The notes below the pieces were generated by a model, which was not told where the DNA came from, ran no database searches, and worked only from the letters and a program-made list of their open reading frames with translations. The position numbers were made by a program, and so were the translations under genes. Below are positions 1 through 8,287 of a DNA stretch of 26,074 nt, in pieces. Numbering within the stretch: position 1 is the stretch's first letter; every line of letters starts with the position of its first letter. Origin of the DNA: Kipferlia bialata (lineage: Eukaryota; Fornicata); assembly GCA_003568945.1 (NCBI GenBank), contig BDIP01000199.1:1-26074 (forward strand), written 5' to 3'.

Positions 1-230
1 TTCCTCCGATTATCCGGTCGGAGAATTATCGATAATGTTACTTGAGCCCCTTGGTTCACACATATATTTACATATAGTCTGTATACCCGCACCTAGCGGT
101 GTTTGGTATGAGGAACCTCTTCGGAAGCCTAGTCATGTGGGTCCGTATAGCCTGCTGACAGACTAAGAGAGGGGCAGCTGCGTCTAGAAGGGAGGAGACA
201 GTCGAGTTGTAGCCCTGGACCTGTACATAC

Positions 231-1110
231 CTATGGTGAGGAGCGCCTCTGATTCACTACGCTGAGTATAGGTTGTGTCCATGTATGAGAGAGGATATTG
301 CACTCACTTGCGCTGATCCTTTCCCGAGACTGCTGAGTTGGTGGGCAGAGGAATGGGTCTCGCTGTGTTGACACCAGAGTACAGCTCTCCTGCCGAGTGT
401 AGGAATGCAAGACTCTCTGTGGGGTTGCAGGGAGCAGAGACCACTGCAGCACGTGCTGTCTGGAAGGTGGAGTACAGAGTCAGAAGGGACTGGTACAGGG
501 TAGTGCAGTCCTCTGAGACTACCTGAGGATGAGGCATGCCAAGTAGTTGTGGAGAATCAGTATATATTCAATATACTATATTGAATATTGTGATTATGTA
601 TAGTCATACCTTGCTAGGAGTGTGGTCTCTCACAAACAGGTTAATAGCCCCCACAACCTGTGAGAGTCTAAGTGCCTGTGGGAGGTAGGCAGACACTCTC
701 TCCATGTGTGTGGTCAGAGCACTACAGTCAAACCCCCTCACTCTCTCTAGCAGTGCCTCTAGCTCCAGGTGTGCCTCAGGGGTATATGCTACATACGGTA
801 GACACTGGCGGGCCCTCTCCATATCTAGCTGCTCTGTCAGTGCAGATACCTGGGTCTGTAGGGCAGAGGTCTCTCTCTCCCTCAGCTCTCTCTCCCTCTC
901 TATTGCTGCATCAGATGCAGAGAGGTTTCTCTGCATAGCCAGTATAGCATAGGTGATGTGGGGTAGCAGAGACTCTATGCTTGGGGACTGTATGAGGGAG
1001 GAAGCATCATCCTCTGACAGGTTGGGAAGGAGTGCGAGTAGGGAACGAAGCTTGAGAGTGGTAGTGTCGGTCTCGGCATCTCCAGCCTGTCCACCATCAC
1101 ACACTGCCAT
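231..1110 (-). CDS. Hypothetical protein with central coiled coil (3 exons, about 248 aa)
   Basis: I do not recognise this protein. Exons read 1110-610, 522-308 and 261-231; donors are GTATGA and GTGAGTG, acceptors end CCTCAG and ACTCAG, and phases (0, then 2) match at both joins. The first exon starts at the only good ATG (MAVCDGGQAGDAETDTTTLK) and gives 167 residues. Residues about 60-115 are rich in E, R, Q and L with heptad spacing (ERERELRERETSALQTQ), which suggests a coiled coil. The rest is helical and leucine-rich, with no signal peptide or membrane segment visible. The last exon encodes only about ten residues (ending QRRSSP) before TAG. It points away from the neighbouring unit, and about 530 bp of spacer lies upstream of its start. 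A cytoskeletal or scaffolding role is possible but unsupported. Confidence 0.7.
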
Positions 1111-1645
1111 GTTAGTCTATATGGATAGAGAAGGTCACTTAGATGCACTACCCCCTGTGGCACACTGTGGTGACAGGACTCTAGGGTATCACACCATTGG
1201 CTATCATGCTGTTTTCTTAGTCATAATATCCTCAGGTATATCAGACTATACAGAAAATGAAACCATCTTTCTTAGATACAGTAGACTGTAGACCATCATT
1301 CACTACAGCGCAAGACAACCTGAGAGCAGGAAAGTACATCGGAGAGAAGTCGGATTTCTTTGGCAAAAGGGTTTATCTTAGACCGCTTCACTCAATGACT
1401 GACTCTCTCGGAGCCACACCCACAACCGGTTAATACCCCCAGGTATGAAGTCACTCGTAGTGGTATTATTCCTCCAGTAGTAGTTACACCCTCTCTATGT
1501 GTGTGTGATACAATGGACCTATCAGGGAATAGCATGTATTGCTTCCCTGCATTGATGTGATTGCCAATCCATATATATCTCTTCAGCCAAGACCTGTCGC
1601 TACTTTGCTACCGACATGACCCCGCAACTTCGTGTCCCCCTTACT
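1111..1645. other. Spacer without a supported gene
   Basis: No exon with matching splice signals and protein-like composition is visible on either strand. The open frames here are short and lack coding character. The right edge is the C/G homopolymer junction at 1646-1697, so the distance to the next gene on the right may not be real. Confidence 0.5.
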
Positions 1646-1661
1646 CCCCCCCCCCCCCCCC

Positions 1662-1697
<36 letters not shown>
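1646..1697. repeat. C18 run joined to G34 run (homopolymer palindrome)
   Basis: Eighteen C are followed directly by thirty-four G, forming an inverted homopolymer. Other long poly-G tracts in the window sit in introns of minus-strand genes, where they read as sense poly-C before an acceptor. This one instead flips from C to G and separates a RIO2 exon from sequence that does not continue RIO2. It looks like an assembly join made through homopolymer ends rather than native sequence. Confidence 0.75.
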
Positions 1698-1698
<1 letters not shown>

Positions 1699-1734
1699 TG
1701 TATGACTCAGCAGTGTAGGCATAGCATCACATAC

Positions 1735-1989
1735 CCGTGTGTCTGATGAGCTTGGCCTTGAGCAGCTCCTGCACGACTCGGGCCACATAGCCTGGGGGGT
1801 GAGGTCAGGGGTAGATAGATATATATACAATAGAGAGAAAGAATAAGAGAACAATAGCATCATCCACTTGCAACACTTCCAGATGCACTATCAGCAAATA
1901 GCAGTAGACCCCACCTGGTCTGATGGCTGACAGGACTGTGATGAGCTGAAGGGGCACCCACTCGTGGTTCTTCATGCCCATCTCAACAC
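1735..1989 (-). CDS. RIO2: RIO2 atypical protein kinase, N-terminal winged-helix fragment (2 exons)
   Basis: Two exons, 1989-1915 and 1791-1735, both enter in phase 1 and leave in phase 1. They encode VEMGMKNHEWVPLQLI, then a short stretch, then VARVVQELLKAKLIRH. This matches the N-terminal winged-helix domain of eukaryotic RIO2 (human: VEMGMKNHE.VP..LI, then REL.KHKLI). RIO2 is a conserved ATPase/kinase needed for late maturation of the 40S ribosomal subunit. Only this domain is present. The kinase domain, which should follow at lower coordinates, is absent, as is the start codon at higher coordinates. Both sides end in long homopolymer tracts (1646-1697 and 1998-2034). The phase-1 entry also does not fit the phase-0 end of the HSPA12-like exon just upstream. 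I read it as a fragment of a real RIO2 gene placed here by misassembly. Confidence 0.8.
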
Positions 1990-1997
1990 CTGAGGGT

Positions 1998-2034
1998 GGG
2001 GGGGGGGGGGGGGGACACGGGGGGGGGGGGGGGG
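1998..2034. repeat. Paired poly-G tracts (G17 and G16)
   Basis: Two G runs, 1998-2014 and 2019-2034, are separated by ACAC. In the sense of the minus-strand genes they are poly-C lying between an HSPA12-like donor (2051) and a RIO2 acceptor (1990-1992). They mark the likely join between two unrelated genes. Confidence 0.7.
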
Positions 2035-2051
2035 AGGCTTGGTATACACAC

Positions 2052-3144
2052 CTCAGAGTCGATGATGCCAGCCTTGTATGCCGCCTCTCTCATCTGGCTC
2101 TTGGCCTTGGGGGTCCACTGGGGGTGAGAGGGGGGGGGTGAGAGAGTGCGAGGGGGTGCGGGGGGAGACGGTGGGGGTAGAGAGAGAGAGAGAGTAGAGT
2201 AGAGAGTAACTCAACCTGGCACCGAGTCAACACTGTATGGAGCAGAGAGTGATAATGGAGAGAGAGTCCTATAGTAGACGTCTACCCACCATGGCTGGGA
2301 CTGTTAGGCACCACTGCACCCCACAGGTATCTCCGAACCTGCCCCCTATCACCCGTCTGATCTCCAGGCACATGAACCTCAGGTAGTCTGCCACCACATC
2401 CACCACGTCCATCTCCAGCCTTCCAAAGGCAGAGGTCGGCTGGGCCTTGCGCACCCGGGAGAACGACTCTCTCTTGGTCTCCTGGGGGGGGACCTTGCAG
2501 ATGTCTGTGATCTTGGGCACCTTGAGTATCTCCCCATCACCTGACGGTCAGAGAGATATATATGTATATATAGAACACTCACCTGCAGAGAGTGACCCTC
2601 CCTCTGCCTTGGGGGTGTCATCTCGGAGGGCACCGTCCAGCAGCAACTTGAACCTGGGGTCAGGGAGAGGGAGGGGGAGGGGGGAGAGATAGAGAGAGAG
2701 AGATACTCCATGGTACTGGTATGATTGTCAGGTATAGTGTAGGAGACACTACACACCTGGTTACCAGCATCCCGTCACCGGCATCCCTGGCCCTGGTCCT
2801 GGCCTATGTCAGAGAGAGAGAGAGAGAGAGATAGAGAGAGAATACCTCCTGCTTGTGTGCCGAGTGCCCCCAGTGCGTGGCCACCCACTCCCCCCCCTGC
2901 TGCCTCTGGTAGTACAGAGCAGTGCGGGTCTTGCAGTAGGGGGTCACCTGGTCGGGCCACGTGTAGCACGCCTCAACCTTGCTGCCACTCCCTCCCTGGG
3001 AGATGGCGTACCCCGAGTAGGCGGTGCCTGGCAGTGAGTGAACACACCGACAAGTGACTGTACAATGACATGCATGTCCACTATCTCACCGAAGTCCAGG
3101 CCAACGTACACCCTCTCATCCTCCGTACTGGACGCCTCTGGCAT
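2052..3144 (-). CDS. HSPA12-like Hsp70-fold ATPase, 3' truncated by assembly (6 exons visible)
   Basis: Exons: 3144-3090, 3027-2846, 2803-2757, 2653-2583, 2540-2290, 2117-2052. All phases match, giving about 224 residues. The start is ATG at 3144 (MPEASSTEDERVYVGLDFG). Residues about 12-25 join across intron 1 to read VYVGLDFGTAYSGYAIS, the first phosphate-binding loop of the actin/Hsp70 ATPase fold in the form typical of HSPA12A/B. Later motifs fit the same family: FKLLLDG, DYLRFM, then WCLTVPAMW across the exon 5/6 join, and AAYKAGIIDSE. The second half of the ATPase domain (second phosphate loop, adenosine motif) is missing because the next sequence is a RIO2 fragment. The gene is head-to-head with another HSPA12-like gene about 150 bp away. 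The family is known as atypical Hsp70 relatives; no substrate can be inferred. Confidence 0.85.
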
Positions 3145-3246
3145 CGTGTTGGTCACTATATGGACACAACCCGATGAGAGAGAGTGTTGAACTCGACGTG
3201 ATGATCAGGAAAAGCTACCCGGTATTGGTTTAGGGTGCTGACATGC

Positions 3247-3285
<39 letters not shown>

Positions 3286-3296
3286 GTCCACAGCAG
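3145..3296. promoter_or_regulatory. Shared upstream region of two divergent HSPA12-like genes, with (CT)n tract
   Basis: Only 152 bp separate the two start codons, so both promoters must lie here or overlap the genes. The region holds a CT microsatellite at 3248-3284 ending tctag close to the plus-strand ATG. No TATA box is convincing. A short 5' UTR intron ending at this tctag cannot be excluded. Confidence 0.5.
3248..3284. repeat. (CT)n microsatellite
   Basis: About 18 CT units immediately upstream of the plus-strand HSPA12-like start codon, inside the shared divergent spacer. Confidence 0.9.
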
Positions 3297-5417
3297 ATGC
3301 CTGCACCCTCTGATGTGCACCTGGCCATTGGTCTGGACATTGGCACCTATTGCAGTGGGGTGGCAGTGAGTCTGTCGACAGGAGAGACAGTGGAGGTAGG
3401 ACACGCCCTCTCTCACACTCACTTACACTAAGACTATACACACATTGCTTATCCACCCCTCCCCACCCACGCCCTGTCTGACCCCTAGGTGTATGACAGC
3501 TGGACGGGCCAGCCCAGTCCCTACGGGAAGGTCCCCTCCTACATGACATATACATGCAGTGGGGGTGTCTACACCCCAGTCAAGTGGGGGTATGGGTCCC
3601 TCACTGATGGCACAGGCAGGGCCAAGGTCCCAGGGGGGGTCAGTGTGTCCATGTTCAAGCTGATGCTGGACCCATCTGGGGGTGCCCCCCCTCCCCCCCT
3701 CCCCCCAGGTCTGACTATGGGGCAGGTGCTGGCAGACTACCTCAGACACTTGAAGGACATTGTACAGAGGAAGGTGGCGAGGCAATGGGAGGACATATAC
3801 ACCCTGGACTCTGCAACATGGTAAGTCATCTCTCTCTCTATCTCGCCTCTCCCCCTCCCCTCGCCCACTACCTTCCCTCTCCCTCCCCCCCCCGCCGCGT
3901 AATTACCTACCTCTCTCTCTCTCCCTCTGTCCTCACCCAGGGCCATCACGGTCCCCTCTCGCTGGTCCCCCTCCAGCAACAGGGTCATGCGGAAGGCTGC
4001 TGTCCAAGCAGGCCTAGTACCGTCTCCCTTTGACCCACGCCTCTCTCTCCTCCTCGACCCAGAGGCCGCTGTTCTGGGAGGTATATATATATACTAGTGT
4101 ATATTTATATATATATACATACTGACTGATACTGACACTGCAGCACTGGGGGCAGGTTCCCTTGTGGGGGGCCAGACCCTTCTGGTGGTGGATGCCGGGG
4201 GAGGGGGTGTGGATGTGACTCTGTGTGTGGTAGTGGAGGCGGAGGGGGGCACGGTCTCTCTCCGCACCACTGCCTCCACACACACTGATGTGCCACCCAA
4301 AGACCAGGCAGAGGCCAGGTACCTCCAGCACATCAAGAAGGCCCTGGGCAAGGGAGCAGAGAAGGCACTGGCTGCCAACCCCAGAGCAGTGGATAACCTC
4401 CTGACCCAGTGGCGCACCAAGAGTGTTGGGGTGTCCTCCAGTGACACAGATGATGAACTTCTGATCGAGGTATGTTATAACTGTGTGTACTGTGTAATAT
4501 ATGCTATTTTGACCCCAGATACCCCCCAAGCTCCTCAGGTACCTCTCCGAGGATATGCAGGAAGAGCTGGAGGAGGAATCGGCCATCGAAGTGTCCCTAG
4601 ACAGGGTGCAGGACATATTCCACCCCCAGCTGGTAGCTGTGTCCGCTGCCATTGAGGCTACTCTGGGATACCTACCCTCGGCGGACCGCGCACTGCTCGT
4701 TGGAGGCTTCTTCCGGGGTGGATATCAGTCCCAGAATATGTCTAGTGTACATGCCAACCACGTTAGGGAGTTCGTGACTCTCACAGGTAGGACACAACAG
4801 TGTCCCTTGGGAGTGAATGTTGTTCTGGTGTTTAGCATCGCTCTCTTGTATACCCATCCTCACTGTAGACCCCGGCACTGTTGTCGTGCAGGGTGCCTGT
4901 CAGCATGCCAAGGACACCTCTGGACTGCTCAGCCTGGTCCAGTGTGCTACCCTGCTACCGACGGAGACGCCCTCACACAGCAATGTAACCACGGCTGATA
5001 CAGCCCCAGAGGTATGTGGGAATGTGTAGACAAGTGCTAATCTAGAGTGCCATGTAATCTACAGGGCAGTATCATCGTACCACCAAAGCACTATACTAAT
5101 TCCTGCTAGAACCCGACCCTCACTACCATTTATAACCCCAGTCTGAGGCTGAGACCTCTGATGAGGAGACATCAGACCCATACGATTCAGAGGACGAAGT
5201 CGACGTTGAGGACTCTCCCTTTCAGTGGCTGGTCATTCTGGGCAAGCCAGTGTCCCTCCGGCACTTTGGGGTGGGCCTTGGGGTGGTCGTGCTCATCGTG
5301 ATGTGTCTCTGCCTCAAGACTAGCCTCGAGCACAGGTCTGCTCTCAAGAGTCGAGGCCAAGAGTACATGGACGCCATAGACTACTGTACCAGTGCGAGGT
5401 ACTATCGACACCACTGA
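3297..5417 (+). CDS. HSPA12-like ATPase with C-terminal transmembrane anchor (7 exons, 527 aa)
   Basis: Exons: 3297-3395, 3489-3820, 3941-4080, 4144-4469, 4519-4786, 4869-5011, 5142-5417; phases agree at every join. Hsp70/actin-fold motifs appear in order: IGLDIGTYCSGVAVS (phosphate 1, residues about 10-25), MFKLMLD, WAITVPSRW (about 144-152), AVQAGLVPS with LLLDPEAAVLG, VVDAGGGGVDVT (phosphate 2), ALLVGGFFRGG (adenosine motif), and GTVVVQGACQHA. In phosphate 2 the usual GGGT is GGGG, so the Thr is missing. After an acidic linker (SEAETSDEETSDPYDSEDEV) comes one hydrophobic segment (VGLGVVVLIVMCLCL) and a basic tail of about 35 residues ending YYRHH. The ATPase domain is therefore probably cytosolic and tethered to a membrane by its tail, which is unusual for this family. 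A second start in frame at 3243 would only add a CT-repeat peptide and is unlikely. Confidence 0.9.
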
Positions 5418-5506
5418 TTCCAGTCCTATTATGTTCCTAGCTGTTGTATCTTCTCTCTGCTTTGCTGAGTATCCCTCACCTCAGCTCCACCATATCCACA
5501 GCCGAC

Positions 5507-6564
5507 ATGGCACCCTGTGTCCTTAGATACTTTGAATCCAAGGAGGAGACATACGAGTCTCTACTACGGGACTTTGGGAAGGAGCACACATGGCTCTCGA
5601 GGATGGAGGGGTGCATTGAGGGGGACGAGACAGAGGTAGGTAGCACGTGATAGCATTGATATTGGCAGCCTTATGTCTCTCTCAACACCCTCTCTTACCA
5701 CAGCTCAACCTCCACGATGCCCATATCGGGCCTGAAGGAGCCGGACTACTCGCAAAGGCACTCCAATATGTCCCCGACCTGACAAAGGTAAGGAAGCCGG
5801 TCCGGGTACCACATGGATATACCCCAATATTCTCTGATAGACACTTTACTAATGACAGCTTGTTCTGAGCTCCACTGGTCTTGGGGATGAGGGTGCAAAG
5901 ACCCTTTCACACTCCCTACAGTACCTGCCCTGTCTCACCTACGTACGATTATGGCCTAGTACTCTTCCACATACTGACACCGATACATAGTACTCCCAGG
6001 AAGAGTGTTTGATATGTACATTTGCTTTCCACCTCTGACACCAGCTCGATATTGGGCAGAATGGCATTGGAAACGACGGAGCTCTCGCCGTGGCGAATAG
6101 GCTCCACTCCTTGCCCGACCTCACCGAGGTATGGCTAGCAAGTGAGACTCCAATAGTGTTTTATACAGTGTCGCCTTACTAATACCAGCTATGGCTGGAC
6201 CAGAACCGTATCGGGGATGTTGGTGCCAAGGCTGTGGCAGGTGTGATCAGGGAGGGGTGCCTGCCTCAGGTCGCGAAGGTACTACTCCATAAGTGCTATA
6301 TACGTACTGTCCCCGAGTGTGACTCAATGTCAGAGTTCCTACTATTGCGCTATCGTCCGTGTTTGTGTGTCAGTCTGCAATATCTACCAGTATATCAGAT
6401 ATGTAATCTGTCTCACCCAGGTTTTTATCATGAAGAATGCCCTCGGGGCAGGGGGTCGGGACTCCCTGACATATGCTGCGCCAGACAAGGGTACGTCCAG
6501 TCCCTATCCTACCCCATCCGTATATACCTTCACCCTTACCCTAGCTATTGATGTGAGACTGTGA
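5507..6564 (+). CDS. Leucine-rich-repeat protein, NLRC3/ribonuclease-inhibitor-like repeats (7 exons, 186 aa)
   Basis: Exons: 5507-5635, 5704-5787, 5859-5942, 6045-6128, 6189-6278, 6421-6490, 6545-6564. The first encodes a 43-residue cap (MAPCVLRYFESKEETYESLL). Exons 2-4 are each exactly 84 nt, phase 0, and each encodes one 28-residue LRR, such as LNLHDAHIGPEGAGLLAKAL and LDIGQNGIGNDGALAVANRL. Exon 5 is 90 nt and encodes a 30-residue repeat; the sixth is degenerate. The last intron (6491-6544) is 54 nt with no in-frame stop, so retaining it still gives an open frame to the same TGA. This repeat type folds as a curved protein-binding scaffold; the partner is unknown. The cap ends in RMEGCIEGDETE, similar in spacing to RLEQCMRDGGKM before the first LRR of the gene at 20459-24490, so the two LRR arrays are probably paralogous. 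It follows the HSPA12-like gene by 89 bp on the same strand. Confidence 0.85.
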
Positions 6565-6836
6565 GTATGTCCGGTCACGAAAGGGGATTCACACCATGTA
6601 AGTCCAGTTGTGTTGGCCCCCCATGGCCACCCCACTCTCCAGACAGTCTAGTTGTACTGAGCAATTGCCACTCTGTCCGTATTACCGTGTACTAGTAGTG
6701 TACTCTCTAAAGGCTAGATATATCTAATGGAGAGTGTCCGAAGGATACTTCTAGAGGGCATGGAGTACGGTGGTGTATGAATAGAGACATGATTATAGTG
6801 AACAGGGGGGGGAGGGCGTGCGGGGGGTATTGGCAT
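6565..6836. other. Spacer between convergent genes
   Basis: It holds the 3' flanks of the LRR gene (+) and the small gene at 6837-7388 (-). No exon or RNA gene is apparent. Confidence 0.5.
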
Positions 6837-7388
6837 CTATTCCTCAGATATCTGTAGGTCTTCTCTCTTGAGCATCATGCCGACCCCACCAATGCCGGCC
6901 TCCTCTCCCCCCAGTGCCTGTGTGTTCAGGGGCGACTGCTCCATGGACAGAGCATCTGCCACCTCAGGGAAGATGAAGCTTCTCCTCCAGGGTCCCTCTC
7001 TCTGTAAGCAGGCGCTGCTTGGTGCACACCTGGGAGTAAGAGGGAGTGGAACAGAGAGAGAGGGGGGGGGGTGAAGTATTGGGACCAGTACCTTATCCTG
7101 CAGTCCTGCCAGCTCCGCAGTGTGGGTACCCCTCTGCTCGGAGGTGTGCCTGGGGTCCTTGAGCACACATTCCTTCAAGAACACCTCGTACTCGGCAATC
7201 TAGAGGTCAGGGGGGGAAGAGAGAAATAGAGAGAGACAGTGTGCTTCTCACCTTTATGTCGTCCCCAGTGACCACGTCAATGTCTCTGTACTCAGCCACC
7301 AGACCCAGGGCCTCTGTCTGCCGGGGTGCTAGGCAGGGAGGGTCTTGAGCAGGGAGGAGCTCTTTCTAACAGCATCCATGGGAGCCAT
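6837..7388 (-). CDS. Small charged helical protein with a reading-frame discrepancy near its end
   Basis: I do not recognise it. Proposed exons: 7388-7371 (MAPMDA), 7317-7252, 7199-7092 and 7029 onward. Exons 2 and 3 are solid: EALGLVAEYRDIDVVTGDD, then IAEYEVFLKECVLKDPRHTS, with good donors GTGAG and GTACTG. Exon 1 relies on a weak GTTAGA donor and a 53-nt intron. Exon 4 begins VCTKQRLLTERGTLEEKL in the expected phase and then meets TGA at 6966-6964. A coding-like stretch in the next frame (FPEVADALSMEQSPLNTQAL) runs on to TAG at 6837. The two parts join only if one base is skipped near 6980-6970. This could be a sequencing indel, an unrecognised splice, or a +1 frameshift. The composition suggests a short coiled coil. 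Confidence 0.5.
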
Positions 7389-7887
7389 GATCGGATTGTG
7401 GGTGTATTCCATGTGTCACCGATACCAAGAGAAAGAATGCTGACGGCAAAGGCTTGTCAGACTTGTATCACTTGAGACTGTCAGTATTGTGTATCCTGTA
7501 GTATATGTAATACATGATATCTAACCCCAGATGATGAAGAGGTAGAGGCAGGCTGACCTCACCTCCTTCGGTTACGAACCCATTTCTACAGCCTGACTGG
7601 ATCAAATACAGACAGACACAAGTGCATGAATAGCAGTCAGAGCTCCGCTGCACACTTTGAATTGAATTCTCGCTACAATGAGACCCAGGAGCTACAATAG
7701 ACTCTGAATATGTAATGTTGGTGAGGAGTCGTCAGCGAGTCTTTGAAAGATAGCCTTGTCACTGAGCGTGTTTGAACAGTTGAGGATGAACAATCTGTGT
7801 CAGTGTGGAATTGACGTGTCTGACACTTCTCTCACCCCACATATATATACACACATTGAACTCTCATCCCTGTCCCCCCAGTGAGCC
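7389..7887. other. Spacer upstream of the large membrane-protein gene
   Basis: About 500 bp between divergent genes. I see no exon with matching phase and splice sites. It presumably carries both promoters; a tatatataca stretch lies at about 7842-7851, 37 bp before the ATG at 7888, but a TATA role is only a guess. Confidence 0.4.
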
Positions 7888-8247
7888 ATGGACTATGCGT
7901 CCTGGGCCCTGATCAACGGGTGCACCATCTGTGTGCTACTGGCCATGCTGCTAGGGGCATATGCCATGCTGATGAGATACAAGGGGTATGGATACTGTAT
8001 ACATAGTCACCTCCCTATACATCACCCTCACCCTCAGATCCACACACTGGGCACAGTCTGGCCTGTGGTGGGTCACACTCACGGTGGGATGCAGGTGTGG
8101 GGCATGTGCTGAGGCTGTGTATTTATATATACTCTCTCTCTCTCTCTCTTTCCCTCAATCCAGTCTTGTAAGTGGCACCACTGGGATTCTCTATTACTTT
8201 GGGTTCCTCGACAACTGCACCGTACTTGCCATGCCCAACATCAAGGT

Positions 8248-8287
<40 letters not shown>

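Noticed and set aside
1-230. A further exon at the left edge
   Set aside because: The minus-strand gene stops at 231, and no splice-bounded coding segment can be supported in the remaining sequence.
953-1291. A 112-codon plus-strand ORF
   Set aside because: It overlaps the coding exon on the minus strand, has no splice context, and its end has no protein-like composition.
1735-3144. A single HSPA12-RIO2 fusion gene on the minus strand
   Set aside because: The splice phase does not agree (phase 0 to phase 1), the ATPase domain stops half way, and the join lies in long homopolymer tracts; misassembly is simpler.
4014-4652. A 212-codon minus-strand ORF
   Set aside because: It is antisense to well-supported HSPA12-like exons 3941-4080, 4144-4469 and 4519-4786, spans their introns, and shows no domain.
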